DNA of 64,000 nt from Candidatus Aquidulcis sp. Lineage in GTDB: Bacteria; Chloroflexota; Anaerolineae; UBA4142. The notes below the pieces were generated by a model. The model was not told where the DNA came from, did not search any database, and worked only from the letters and a program-made list of their open reading frames with translations. Of the stretch, positions 34,119 through 41,838 are shown in pieces (position 1 is the stretch's first letter; every line of letters begins with the position of its first letter). The DNA is taken from assembly GCA_020723345.1 (NCBI GenBank), contig DYJA01000029.1, positions 1 to 64,000 of the forward strand, written 5' to 3'. Both the position numbers and the translations under genes were made by a program.

Positions 34119-34754
34119 ATGTCAGAAGAACTGATTTACGCCATAGCCGACTTGCAAGAAGAAAATGCGCTTGCGCTCACCAGGCAATTGCTGGCGAGCG
34201 GGACCGACCCCTTGACAATTCTCAACGACTGCCGCGCGGCCATGGAGATCGTGGGCAAGCGGTTTGCGGCGGGAGAATACTTTATCCCGGAATTGATCCT
34301 CGCCGGCGAGATGCTCAAGTCCATTTCCGCCGAGGTCAAGCCGTGCATCAAGCAGGCAGCGGTGGCGGGCAAGAAGGGCAAGGTGCTCATCGGCACGGTC
34401 AAGGGCGATATCCATGACCTCGGCAAGGACATTGTCGTGTTTATGCTGGACGTGAATGGTTTCGAGGTCAAAGACCTCGGCGTCGACGTTCCGGTGCAGA
34501 CGTTTGTTGATAGCATCAAGAGCTTTCAACCAGATGTTGTGGGACTCTCCGGCCTCTTGACGATCGCCTACACATCGATGAAAGAGACGGTTGACGCGAT
34601 CGCCGCGGCTGGGCTGAGGGATAACGTCAAGATCATGATCGGCGGCGGCACGGTGGACGATCAGGTTCGCCGGTTTGCCGGGGCGGATGCGTTTGGCAAA
34701 GATGCCATGGCGGCGGTCGCGCTAGCTCGCCAATGGACAAATGGCGGTATGTAA
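34119..34754 (+). CDS. Corrinoid (B12-binding) methyl-carrier protein
   Basis: A 211-residue two-domain protein: a helical cap domain (1-85) and a Rossmann-like B12 domain (86-211). The lower-ligand motif is DIHDLG with H99, followed by the conserved GLSGLLT and GGGTVDD blocks. It shuttles methyl groups between an MT1 enzyme (probably the UroD-family protein downstream) and the pterin enzyme upstream. The start follows AGAGGAAGGG. A corrinoid-reactivating ATPase (RACo/RamA type) is not in the window. Confidence 0.92.
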   Translation: MSEELIYAIADLQEENALALTRQLLASGTDPLTILNDCRAAMEIVGKRFAAGEYFIPELILAGEMLKSISAEVKPCIKQAAVAGKKGKVLIGTVKGDIHDLGKDIVVFMLDVNGFEVKDLGVDVPVQTFVDSIKSFQPDVVGLSGLLTIAYTSMKETVDAIAAAGLRDNVKIMIGGGTVDDQVRRFAGADAFGKDAMAAVALARQWTNGGM

Positions 34755-34755
34755 A

Positions 34756-36003
34756 ATGTCTCAGTCACCCGAACAATTGCTTGCCGAGCGCAAGCAGCGT
34801 CTGCTCGATACCTATGCCATGAAACAACCGGACCGCGTTCCGATTTCGATCACGCTCAATTACATGCTGGCGCGGCTGGGTGGAATTACCTGCCAGGAAT
34901 TGGAAACCAATCCGGACAAGGCGCAGGAACTGCTCGAAAAGTGGGCGTTGCATTTCCAGCCCGATCAAATCGGGGGCGTCGGTTTGTTCGTTTCGCCACC
35001 CAGTGTCATCCTCGGCGATCGGCAAACCAAATGGCCCGGCTTTGGTTTGCCGCCGGAGCAACCTTTTCAGTTCGTCGAAGGCGAGTATATGAAGGCGGAG
35101 GAGTACGACGAGTTTATCGAAGACCCCACCAACTTTACGTTGCGCAAGTTCATGCCCCGCGCGTTCAAGGAATTGGAGGGCTTCACCGACTTGCCCCGTT
35201 TTCCCATTGTGTTGCTCGGCTATGCTGGTCTCAACTTCCTCAGCCGTCTCAATATGCCCTCCGTGAAAGCAAGTCTGGAGGCAGTGGAGAAAATGCTGCA
35301 GTGGTACGCGGACAACGCGGCGCGGGCGCGAGCGAATGCCCAACGGATGATGGCGCTTGGTTTCCCAGTCGGCATTGGCGGCGGTCCGTTGATCATGGCG
35401 CCATTTGATTTTATTTCCGATACCTTGCGCGGGATGCGCGGAATTTTTCTCGACATCTATCGCCGCCCCGACAAGGTTCTAGCCGCCGAAGAAAAAGCGC
35501 GGCACACCTGTGCGGATGCCGCGATCCAAGCCGCGCGCACCTCCGGTGCAAAGTATGTGCGGATCCCGTTGCATCGCGGTTCCGACGGTTTCATGTCCAT
35601 CGAACAATTCAAGACTTTTTACTGGCCCCAACTCAAGGGCTTGATGCTAGACTTGGTGGATGCGGGGCTAACTCCAATCCCATTCTACGAAGGCATCTGG
35701 GACGAACGGCTGGAATATTTGCGCGAGTTGCCAAAGGGCAAGACCGCCGGGCAATGGCAAAGCAGCAATATGTTCAAGGTGAAAGAAATCCTGGGAGATG
35801 TGATGCCGCACTTTGGCGGTTTCCCCGTCTCGCTGTTGCAAGGTGGCACCCCGGATCAAGTCCGCGCCTACACCAAGAAGATGTGCGAAAGCGTAGGCAA
35901 AGGCGGGGGATTCATTATGGGGACGAATACCGCGATGGACGAATGTAACGCCGAGCTCGTCAAGGTTTGGATCGACGCGACTAAAGAGTACGGCGTGTAC
36001 TAA
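34756..36003 (+). CDS. UroD-family methyltransferase (probable MT1 of the corrinoid system)
   Basis: A 415-residue uroporphyrinogen-decarboxylase-family protein. In corrinoid operons such proteins transfer a methyl group from the substrate to Co(I)-corrinoid (MtaA, MtbA and O-demethylase MT1 types). It starts one base after the corrinoid-protein stop; an in-frame ATG at 34741 is an alternative. The order MT2-corrinoid-MT1 supports the assignment. The methyl donor is unknown: methoxylated sugars or aromatics and betaine-like compounds are candidates. A decayed family member lies at 4183-4395. Confidence 0.82.
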   Translation: MSQSPEQLLAERKQRLLDTYAMKQPDRVPISITLNYMLARLGGITCQELETNPDKAQELLEKWALHFQPDQIGGVGLFVSPPSVILGDRQTKWPGFGLPPEQPFQFVEGEYMKAEEYDEFIEDPTNFTLRKFMPRAFKELEGFTDLPRFPIVLLGYAGLNFLSRLNMPSVKASLEAVEKMLQWYADNAARARANAQRMMALGFPVGIGGGPLIMAPFDFISDTLRGMRGIFLDIYRRPDKVLAAEEKARHTCADAAIQAARTSGAKYVRIPLHRGSDGFMSIEQFKTFYWPQLKGLMLDLVDAGLTPIPFYEGIWDERLEYLRELPKGKTAGQWQSSNMFKVKEILGDVMPHFGGFPVSLLQGGTPDQVRAYTKKMCESVGKGGGFIMGTNTAMDECNAELVKVWIDATKEYGVY

Positions 36004-36017
36004 TCTTGCGCGGTTGG

Positions 36018-36134
36018 CAACATAGCGGTCGCGTCCACCGAATCTTGGCGACCACACCCGCAGTGGCTGCTGATCTGACTGACCATGTGTGGACGGTGAA
36101 CGAACTCTTGTGTTTCAGTCCAAAGCGCGTGTGA
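36018..36134 (+). pseudogene. Transposase C-terminal remnant
   Basis: The frame ending at TGA 36132-36134 reads RVHRILATTPAVAADLTDHV followed by WTVNELLCF. The TPA-x-AA-LTDHVWT-x-x-ELL pattern is typical of the C-terminal end of insertion-sequence transposases. No upstream part or inverted repeat remains. It lies between the corrinoid module and the sugar transporter; the rest of this gap, up to 36255, shows nothing recognisable. Confidence 0.6.
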
Positions 36135-36255
36135 CTCCACCTTGTTCTGGGGCGCTATCAGAGATGTCGTTCCACATGATATTGACCAACGTCTTTGAGT
36201 CGGAATCGAGATGGGACGTGGGCGACAGCAAACGAGACTAGAAGGGGAGGCGAAG

Positions 36256-36331
36256 GGGAAAAAATCGCTTTTCGGAATGTCGAACGTAGTGTATACAACA
36301 GCTAAATGCTAATCTCAGTCAAATCCAAAGG
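36256..36331 (+). promoter_or_regulatory. Leader block with a TGTATACA palindrome, shared with 32919-32991
   Basis: This 76-base block is homologous to 32919-32991 and contains the palindrome TGTATACA (36291-36298), which is similar to the GGTATACC (55890-55897) next to the GntR gene. It leads into the AAAGGAGGAG ribosome site of the sugar-binding protein gene. A GntR-type operator is possible but unproven. Confidence 0.4.
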
Positions 36332-36340
36332 AGGAGACGT

Positions 36341-37993
36341 ATGAGTGACAAGGCAATTTCACGACGTGAGTTCTTGCGACTCTCTGCCACGCTAGCGGCA
36401 GGCGGTGTCTTGGCGGCATGTGCGCCAGCGACAACAGCGCCAACCGCCGCGCCGACCAAAGCCGCCGCGACGGCAGCGCCAGCAACAACCGCTGCCGCGA
36501 CGACAGCGCCGGCAACTTCTGCGCCAACCGCTGCGGCAGCCGCGTGTGCCAAAGGAGACATTTGCATCCGGACGACCACGGTCAAACTGACCACAGCCCC
36601 GGTGACGTTCCGTTGGCTGGACACCGGCGAAGTCAAAGCCGAATTCTGGAAAAAGTTCTTTGCGCTTTATGAGCAAGCCCATCCCAATTTCAAGTGGACC
36701 TACGATGGTTTGGGCTGGAACGAGATTGCCAAGATTGTCCCATTGGGTATTCAGAATGGGAACTTGCACGACGTATTTAGCATTCCTCTCGGCATCTCGT
36801 CAGCCCAAGCGCTCGCAGAAGGATGGATTCGCCCGCTGGATGACCAGATTCCGGACTTGGAAAAAATCAAGGCGGCTTTTCCACCAATGTCGTTCGTTGA
36901 AGGCATCAATGTCTTCAATGGGAAGACTTATTCATTGCCCACCGGCACGAACATGCGCACGACCGATGCGTTGCTGTTCAATCGAGACTATATGGAGAAA
37001 GCCGGTTATGATCCGGTTGCCAAGCCATTTTCTTGGGATGACTTTCGAGCCGCCGCAAAGAAGATCACCGAGCAAGGGGCAGGCAAATACTTTGGCTTGA
37101 TCCAAGAGGGGGCTCAACTTCCCCGGTGGGGCATGATGGTCGGCACCCTATCCCGTATGTCCGGTGGGGGCTCGTACATTCAAACATCCGGTACCAATGG
37201 GTACCTTAATTTGCGCAAGGGCGAGTACATCTTTACCGACGATACGTACATTGCCGCGATCGAGTTGTTGCTTGCGCTAAAAGCGGATGGCAGCGTTTTC
37301 CCGGGAGGAATGGCAATGAACGCGCTCCAAGCGCGCGCCCAATTCGGCAATGGTGCCGCCGGCATGATCCTGCAAGGACTGTGGTGTCTCGATTCTTGGA
37401 AAAAGGATAACAAAAATCTCAGGTACGGAGTGGCGCTCACGCCGACCATCAAGGGTGGCGGCACCTATTCGCCTCAGCACGCCGCGGCGGGTGGTAACAA
37501 CGAGATGTGGGTTTACGCCAAGACCAAGTATCCCGACGTCGCTGCCGACATCCTGTATCATCGCAGCACCTTGGAAGGTCAATATGCGTGGAACAAGATC
37601 GCCGGCGTAGGCAATCCCGCGATCTTTCCGGAAGCGGTGGAGACGGCGTCCACCGATCCCATCGACGTCAATGGGCTGAAGCTGATGTTCAGTCAGTTCC
37701 GCTTGGGTCCGACGCCTGCCGTGCGGAATGCGGATGCTGCCAAGGTAGACGTGGAATTCAAAACCATCACGCCGAGCGTGGAGCAAGTGATTCAGGGCTT
37801 GATGTCGGGTCAGGTCACCGGCGTCAAGCAAGCGATGCAAGGCGTCAAGGATGCGTACGAAAAAGAACTCGACCGCGCGATCAAAGCGGCGCAAGCCAAA
37901 GGCGCAAAGGTGTCCCGCGACGATTACGTCTTTTCGAACTGGGATGTGAACAAGGATTACGTCGAAGCGGACTACAAGGCGGCGAAGAAATAA
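36341..37993 (+). CDS. Sugar ABC transporter substrate-binding protein, Tat-type lipoprotein
   Basis: A 550-residue extracellular solute-binding protein (SBP family 1). The N-terminus has a twin-arginine motif SRREFLRLS, a hydrophobic stretch and lipobox LAAC, so it is likely exported folded and lipid-anchored. An Ala/Thr/Pro linker and a domain starting near VTFRWLDTGEVKAEFW follow. A MalFG-type permease pair lies downstream at 39743-41703, with a sulfatase-fold gene inserted between. It should bind an oligosaccharide. Confidence 0.88.
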   Translation: MSDKAISRREFLRLSATLAAGGVLAACAPATTAPTAAPTKAAATAAPATTAAATTAPATSAPTAAAAACAKGDICIRTTTVKLTTAPVTFRWLDTGEVKAEFWKKFFALYEQAHPNFKWTYDGLGWNEIAKIVPLGIQNGNLHDVFSIPLGISSAQALAEGWIRPLDDQIPDLEKIKAAFPPMSFVEGINVFNGKTYSLPTGTNMRTTDALLFNRDYMEKAGYDPVAKPFSWDDFRAAAKKITEQGAGKYFGLIQEGAQLPRWGMMVGTLSRMSGGGSYIQTSGTNGYLNLRKGEYIFTDDTYIAAIELLLALKADGSVFPGGMAMNALQARAQFGNGAAGMILQGLWCLDSWKKDNKNLRYGVALTPTIKGGGTYSPQHAAAGGNNEMWVYAKTKYPDVAADILYHRSTLEGQYAWNKIAGVGNPAIFPEAVETASTDPIDVNGLKLMFSQFRLGPTPAVRNADAAKVDVEFKTITPSVEQVIQGLMSGQVTGVKQAMQGVKDAYEKELDRAIKAAQAKGAKVSRDDYVFSNWDVNKDYVEADYKAAKK

Positions 37994-37994
37994 A

Positions 37995-38100
37995 TCGTGA
38001 TGCGTGATGCGTGAAACGTGATGCGTGATGCGTGTTGCGTGACGCACCCTGAGCGGAGCGTAGCGCAGTCGAAGGGTCACGCATCACGTATCACCGATCA
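37995..38100. repeat. Tandem GTGATGCGTGA units and palindromic spacer
   Basis: At least four near-copies of GTGATGCGTG are followed by CCCTGAGCGGAGCGTAGCG-CAGTCGAAGGG and then the complements CACGCATCAC and CGTATCAC. It could fold into a long hairpin between the binding-protein and sulfatase-fold genes. Confidence 0.7.
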
Positions 38101-38118
38101 TCAAGTTGGAGGAACTAA

Positions 38119-39642
38119 ATGAATATCGTGTTTGTCATGTCGGATACATTCCGTCGAGATAATCTGAATTGTTATGGTGCATCGCGCGCCAAAACGCCGC
38201 GATTGGATCAACTGGCGAGCCAATCGTTCATCTTTGATAATGCCGCGGTGGGGTCTTTCCCCACACTTCCCAATCGCACAGACATCATGAGTGGGCGTTT
38301 TAGTTTTATTGACAGCCAATGGGGTCCGCTCTCCCGGCAGACGATCACCCTGCAACAGATTTTATCGGCATCGGGTATCACGACGATGTTGATTGCCGAC
38401 AACCCACACTTGGTTGAAGATGGCAACAACTATTGTCGCGGATTCAACGGCTGGGATTGGATTCGCGGACAGGAAAGCGATTTGTGGTACACCTCGCCCA
38501 AGAACCCTCACATGCCGAATGATCAAGGCAAGAACAAGGGGCGCAATGCCGTTCTGGAAAATATCCTCCGCAATTCGAGTTGGTGGAAATGCGAGGAGGA
38601 TCGTCACGCGCCGCGCTCGATTCAGTCGGCGTGTCGCTGGCTGGAATCAAATCAAGATCAAGACAAGTTCTTCCTCTGGATCGATCTCTTCGATCCCCAC
38701 GAACCCTGGGACGCGCCCAAGCATTATCTCGATCTCTATGAAAAAGAATATCACGGCGCTGAACTGCTTTACCCACATTATGGCTTTTGGAAAGAATTTT
38801 TAACTGCCGAAGAAATCCAGCATTGCCGCAATCTCTATCTCGCCGAAGTGAGCATGGTGGATCACTGGGTTGGCGTGCTCCTCGACAAGTTGGACGAGTT
38901 GGGTCTCACCGAAGATACCGCGGTGATTTTTACGAGCGACCACGGCTTTTTGCTCGGCGAAAAGGATTTCATTGGCAAAGCGCGCCACATCCCAAAACCC
39001 GACGGGAGTATGCAGATCGAAGCGCAGCGCCAGTGGAACGATATTCGTCGTGTGCCATTGCTCGTTCGCCTGCCCGGTCAAGTCGAGAGTAAAACGGTCC
39101 CCGCACTCGTTCAATCGCCGGACCTCATGCCGACGATTCTTGAAATGGCGGGACTCGTCAGCACGCAAGGGTTCGGCAGTGACGCCAAGATCCAAGCACA
39201 CCAGTGTGGCACATTTGTCAATGTGCGATGGACTTTTGACCCGGCGACCATCCACGGCCGATCGCTGATGCCAATCTTGCGCGGCGAAACTGCGCGTCAT
39301 CGCGACATCACCGTTAGTTCTCACACGCTGCTGCAACATACTCCCTACTATGCCCGGTGCGCCATCGCCACCGAAGACGGCTGGGTGCTACACTATTCCG
39401 GCTGCTATGATCTTTCTTCGGTCCAGGGCAAGATCCGCCACGCGTCTGTGGTGGGGAGCAATGAATCGCGCGTCCCCATCGCGCCCGCGCTCTACAACAT
39501 CAACACGGATCCGAACGAAGAACGCGATGTGATCGAGAGCAATGAACCGCTCGCGCGCGAGATTCACCAACGCTACGTGCGATTCCTGGAAGAGATCAAA
39601 ACGCCCGAAGAAAATCTCGCCGGAAGACGGATGCTGCGGTAA
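38119..39642 (+). CDS. Sulfatase-fold hydrolase with Thr at the nucleophile position (type T, copy 2)
   Basis: A 507-residue paralogue of the protein at 16153, alignable over the full length (shared SFPT-x-PNR, RGQE, FDPHEPWD, VQ-PDLMPT-LEMAGLV). Thr49 stands at the formylglycine position (TLPNR) and R53 is kept; the codon is ACA. D9 and SDHGFLLGEK provide metal ligands. No signal peptide. It is placed inside a sugar ABC transporter operon, between the binding protein and permeases, so its substrate probably enters by that transporter. Confidence 0.85.
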   Translation: MNIVFVMSDTFRRDNLNCYGASRAKTPRLDQLASQSFIFDNAAVGSFPTLPNRTDIMSGRFSFIDSQWGPLSRQTITLQQILSASGITTMLIADNPHLVEDGNNYCRGFNGWDWIRGQESDLWYTSPKNPHMPNDQGKNKGRNAVLENILRNSSWWKCEEDRHAPRSIQSACRWLESNQDQDKFFLWIDLFDPHEPWDAPKHYLDLYEKEYHGAELLYPHYGFWKEFLTAEEIQHCRNLYLAEVSMVDHWVGVLLDKLDELGLTEDTAVIFTSDHGFLLGEKDFIGKARHIPKPDGSMQIEAQRQWNDIRRVPLLVRLPGQVESKTVPALVQSPDLMPTILEMAGLVSTQGFGSDAKIQAHQCGTFVNVRWTFDPATIHGRSLMPILRGETARHRDITVSSHTLLQHTPYYARCAIATEDGWVLHYSGCYDLSSVQGKIRHASVVGSNESRVPIAPALYNINTDPNEERDVIESNEPLAREIHQRYVRFLEEIKTPEENLAGRRMLR

Positions 39643-39656
39643 GGTACGACTTGGGT

Positions 39657-39707
39657 TGTCATTTCGAGAGTACATACCGCCGCGCGGTATGTACTCTCGA
39701 AATGACA
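39657..39707. repeat. 51-bp near-perfect palindrome, TGTCATTTCGAG family
   Basis: Arms of 24 bases beginning TGTCATTTCGAGAGTACATA are exactly complementary around a CGC loop. It lies between the sulfatase-fold gene and the permease gene. It shares its ends with the repeats at 33021 and 55725. Confidence 0.85.
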
Positions 39708-39742
39708 TGGGCTGAGTAGTTTGCGGTAAAAGGAGACTTTGA

Positions 39743-40729
39743 ATGGAAACTGAATTGCGCGTTGCCAGAAGAATATCCGCCACCAAAGAACGGAAAAAAT
39801 CGAGTTGGGTGCGTCAACTCTGGGACGGACGTTGGTGTTATCTTTTCGCCGCGCCGGCGTTGATCCTCGCCACCATGTTCACGTTCTATCCGATTGTCTC
39901 GTCGTGGTACTTTTCACTGTTGCAATGGTCGGGGTTTACGGCGGACAAAACCTTTGTTGGACTGGCGAACTATGTCGAACTCGTTCAAGACAAGTACTTT
40001 TGGGACGCGTTCCTGCGCTCGTTTCAGTTCATGATCGTCGGCGTGCCAATCCAACTCACCCTGGCGTTGCTCGTCGCGATCGTGCTGAACGATCAGGCGC
40101 TTAAACTTTCACCGCTCTTCCGTACCATGTTCTTTTTGCCGGTCGTCACAACCGCCGCCATCGTCGGTATGTTGATGACGCTGATCCTCAGTCCATTCAA
40201 TGGTCCCGTCAACGGCGTTCTCCGCGATCTTCACTTGATCACTCAGCCGATTGATTTCTTGGGCAGCCCGCAAACGACGCTTTGGACGGTGATTGCGGTT
40301 TACATTTGGAAATGGCTGGGGCAGCCGATGATCTATTGGCTTGCCGCGCTCCAGACGATTCCGCGCGAACTGTACGAAGCCGCCAAAGTCGACGGCGCGG
40401 GCTGGTGGAGACAACTGTGGAGCATTACGCTTCCCCTTATCGTGCCGTTTGCGATTGTCATCATTCTCGTCACCGCCGTCGGCGCGCTGCACGTCTTTCC
40501 GCTGATCCAAACCTTGACCGGTGGTGGTCCATTCTTCGCGACCGAAGTCATGGAAGTTTATATCTATCGCGTCGCCTTCGGCGGCGAGACAGGCATGGGG
40601 ACACCCCGCTTGGGGTACGCGTCGGCAGCCGGTGTGTTCTTTGGCGTCGCCGTGATGGTCCTTGCGCTCATGCAGGCATGGGGCGCGCGTAGTTTGCGCG
40701 ATTTTCGCTCGGATCTGCAATCGCTGTGA
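39743..40729 (+). CDS. Sugar ABC transporter permease (MalF-like)
   Basis: A 328-residue permease with a cytoplasmic N-terminus, about six membrane spans and the EAA loop ELYEAAKVDGAGWWRQLWSITLP that contacts the ATPase. It is a CUT1-type component. The ribosome site AAAGGAGA precedes ATG 39743. It pairs with the MalG-like gene at 40816. No MalK/MsmX-type ATPase is present in the window. Confidence 0.9.
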   Translation: METELRVARRISATKERKKSSWVRQLWDGRWCYLFAAPALILATMFTFYPIVSSWYFSLLQWSGFTADKTFVGLANYVELVQDKYFWDAFLRSFQFMIVGVPIQLTLALLVAIVLNDQALKLSPLFRTMFFLPVVTTAAIVGMLMTLILSPFNGPVNGVLRDLHLITQPIDFLGSPQTTLWTVIAVYIWKWLGQPMIYWLAALQTIPRELYEAAKVDGAGWWRQLWSITLPLIVPFAIVIILVTAVGALHVFPLIQTLTGGGPFFATEVMEVYIYRVAFGGETGMGTPRLGYASAAGVFFGVAVMVLALMQAWGARSLRDFRSDLQSL

Positions 40730-40732
40730 AAA

Positions 40733-40797
40733 GTGATTCGTGATACGGGATTCGTGAAATTCAATGTCACGTATCACGCATCATGTCACTTGTCACA
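40733..40797. repeat. GTGATTCGTGATACG-type inverted repeat
   Basis: CGTGATACG on the left and CGTATCACG on the right pair, with flanking GTGAT/TCAT extensions. It is related in composition to the repeats at 37995-38100 and sits between the two permease genes. Confidence 0.6.
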
Positions 40798-40815
40798 TTT
40801 TTGGAGAAGTTTCAG

Positions 40816-41703
40816 ATGGCATTGGCTTTTTCGCGACCCCGACGCAGAACTCGGGCACAAGCATTACCCCGCCGGTGGAGCGGCTCCAGTCGGCGCGCGA
40901 TGATTGCGAGTCTCATTCTGATCCCGATCTGCCTCCTCTGGATTTATCCGTTCCTGTGGATGATTTCCGCATCGCTCAAGCCGAACGCGGAATTTTTCCA
41001 AGGCACGGGCTTGATTCCGGCATCGCCGCAATGGAGCAATTACGTGCGCGCGTGGCAGAACGCACGCATCGGCGATTATTTCTTCAATTCAGTCATCGTC
41101 ACCGTCTCGTCTGTCGCGATTGCAACGATTACCGGCGCGATGATCGGCTATGTCTTGGGACGTTTTTCGTTTCCTGGCAAAAAACTGATCATGGGTTTGT
41201 TCGTCGCGACCGTATTCATCCCGCAGGGCTATACCATCATCCCGGTTTTCGAGATCGTCAATCGGTTGGGACTCGCGGATACGTTGTGGGGCGTGATTCT
41301 CGCGGAAGCCGGAGGAGTGAATGTCCTCTCGATCTTGCTCTTCGCCGGATATTTCGCGCAACTCCCGCGCGAATTGGAAGAAGCCGCGCAAATGGATGGC
41401 GCCGGATTCTTGCGTGTGTTTTGGTCCATCATGCTGCCGCTGTCCAAGCCGGTGATCGCTTCGACGATCATCTTGCGTTTCATCACGATCTGGAACAGTT
41501 TCTTGCTGCCGCTCGTGCTGACGCTTTCGCGACCCGCCCTCCGGACACTCGCCGTCGGGATCTACGCGTTCCGGGGAGAGTATTACGTCGATTGGAGTGG
41601 CATGGCAGCGGCGGCGACGATCAGTCTTCTGCCGGTAATTATCATGTTCATCCTTTTGCAGCGCTATTTCGTCGAGGGAATTTCTGGCGCAGTCAAACAA
41701 TAA
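40816..41703 (+). CDS. Sugar ABC transporter permease (MalG-like)
   Basis: A 295-residue permease. ATG 40816 follows TTGGAGAAG. It has the N-terminal LIPICLLWIYPFLWMISASLK helix, the EAA loop ELEEAAQMDGAGFLRVFWSIMLP and a C-terminal YFVEGISGAVKQ ending typical of MalG-type proteins. It forms the channel of the CUT1 transporter with the MalF-like protein. Confidence 0.9.
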   Translation: MALAFSRPRRRTRAQALPRRWSGSSRRAMIASLILIPICLLWIYPFLWMISASLKPNAEFFQGTGLIPASPQWSNYVRAWQNARIGDYFFNSVIVTVSSVAIATITGAMIGYVLGRFSFPGKKLIMGLFVATVFIPQGYTIIPVFEIVNRLGLADTLWGVILAEAGGVNVLSILLFAGYFAQLPRELEEAAQMDGAGFLRVFWSIMLPLSKPVIASTIILRFITIWNSFLLPLVLTLSRPALRTLAVGIYAFRGEYYVDWSGMAAAATISLLPVIIMFILLQRYFVEGISGAVKQ

Positions 41704-41735
41704 AGTTGCTCATTCGCCGTTGGCGCACTAGCGAT

Positions 41736-41831
41736 CGGATGAAAATAATTGGACACAGATTAACACAGATTAACACAGATAGTTAAAAAATCAGTGTGAA
41801 TCAGTGTTTATCCGTGTCCTATTTTCTCGGG
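41736..41831. repeat. GGACACAGATTAACACAGATT-type inverted repeat, copy 1
   Basis: It starts CGGATGAAAATAATTGGACA, runs through ACACAGATT units, and closes with complements ATCAGTGTTTATCCGTGTCC and TATTTTC-TCGGGAG. A second copy at 56783-56870 shares both ends. Both lie immediately before a ribosome site and ATG. Confidence 0.8.
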
Positions 41832-41838
41832 AGAAGAA

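Noticed and set aside
33900-34120. Cobalamin riboswitch near the corrinoid genes
   Set aside because: No B12-box-like conserved core was seen in the leader or gaps.
37995-38040. CRISPR array from repeated GTGATGCGTG units
   Set aside because: Units are too short and directly adjacent without unique spacers, and no cas genes are present.
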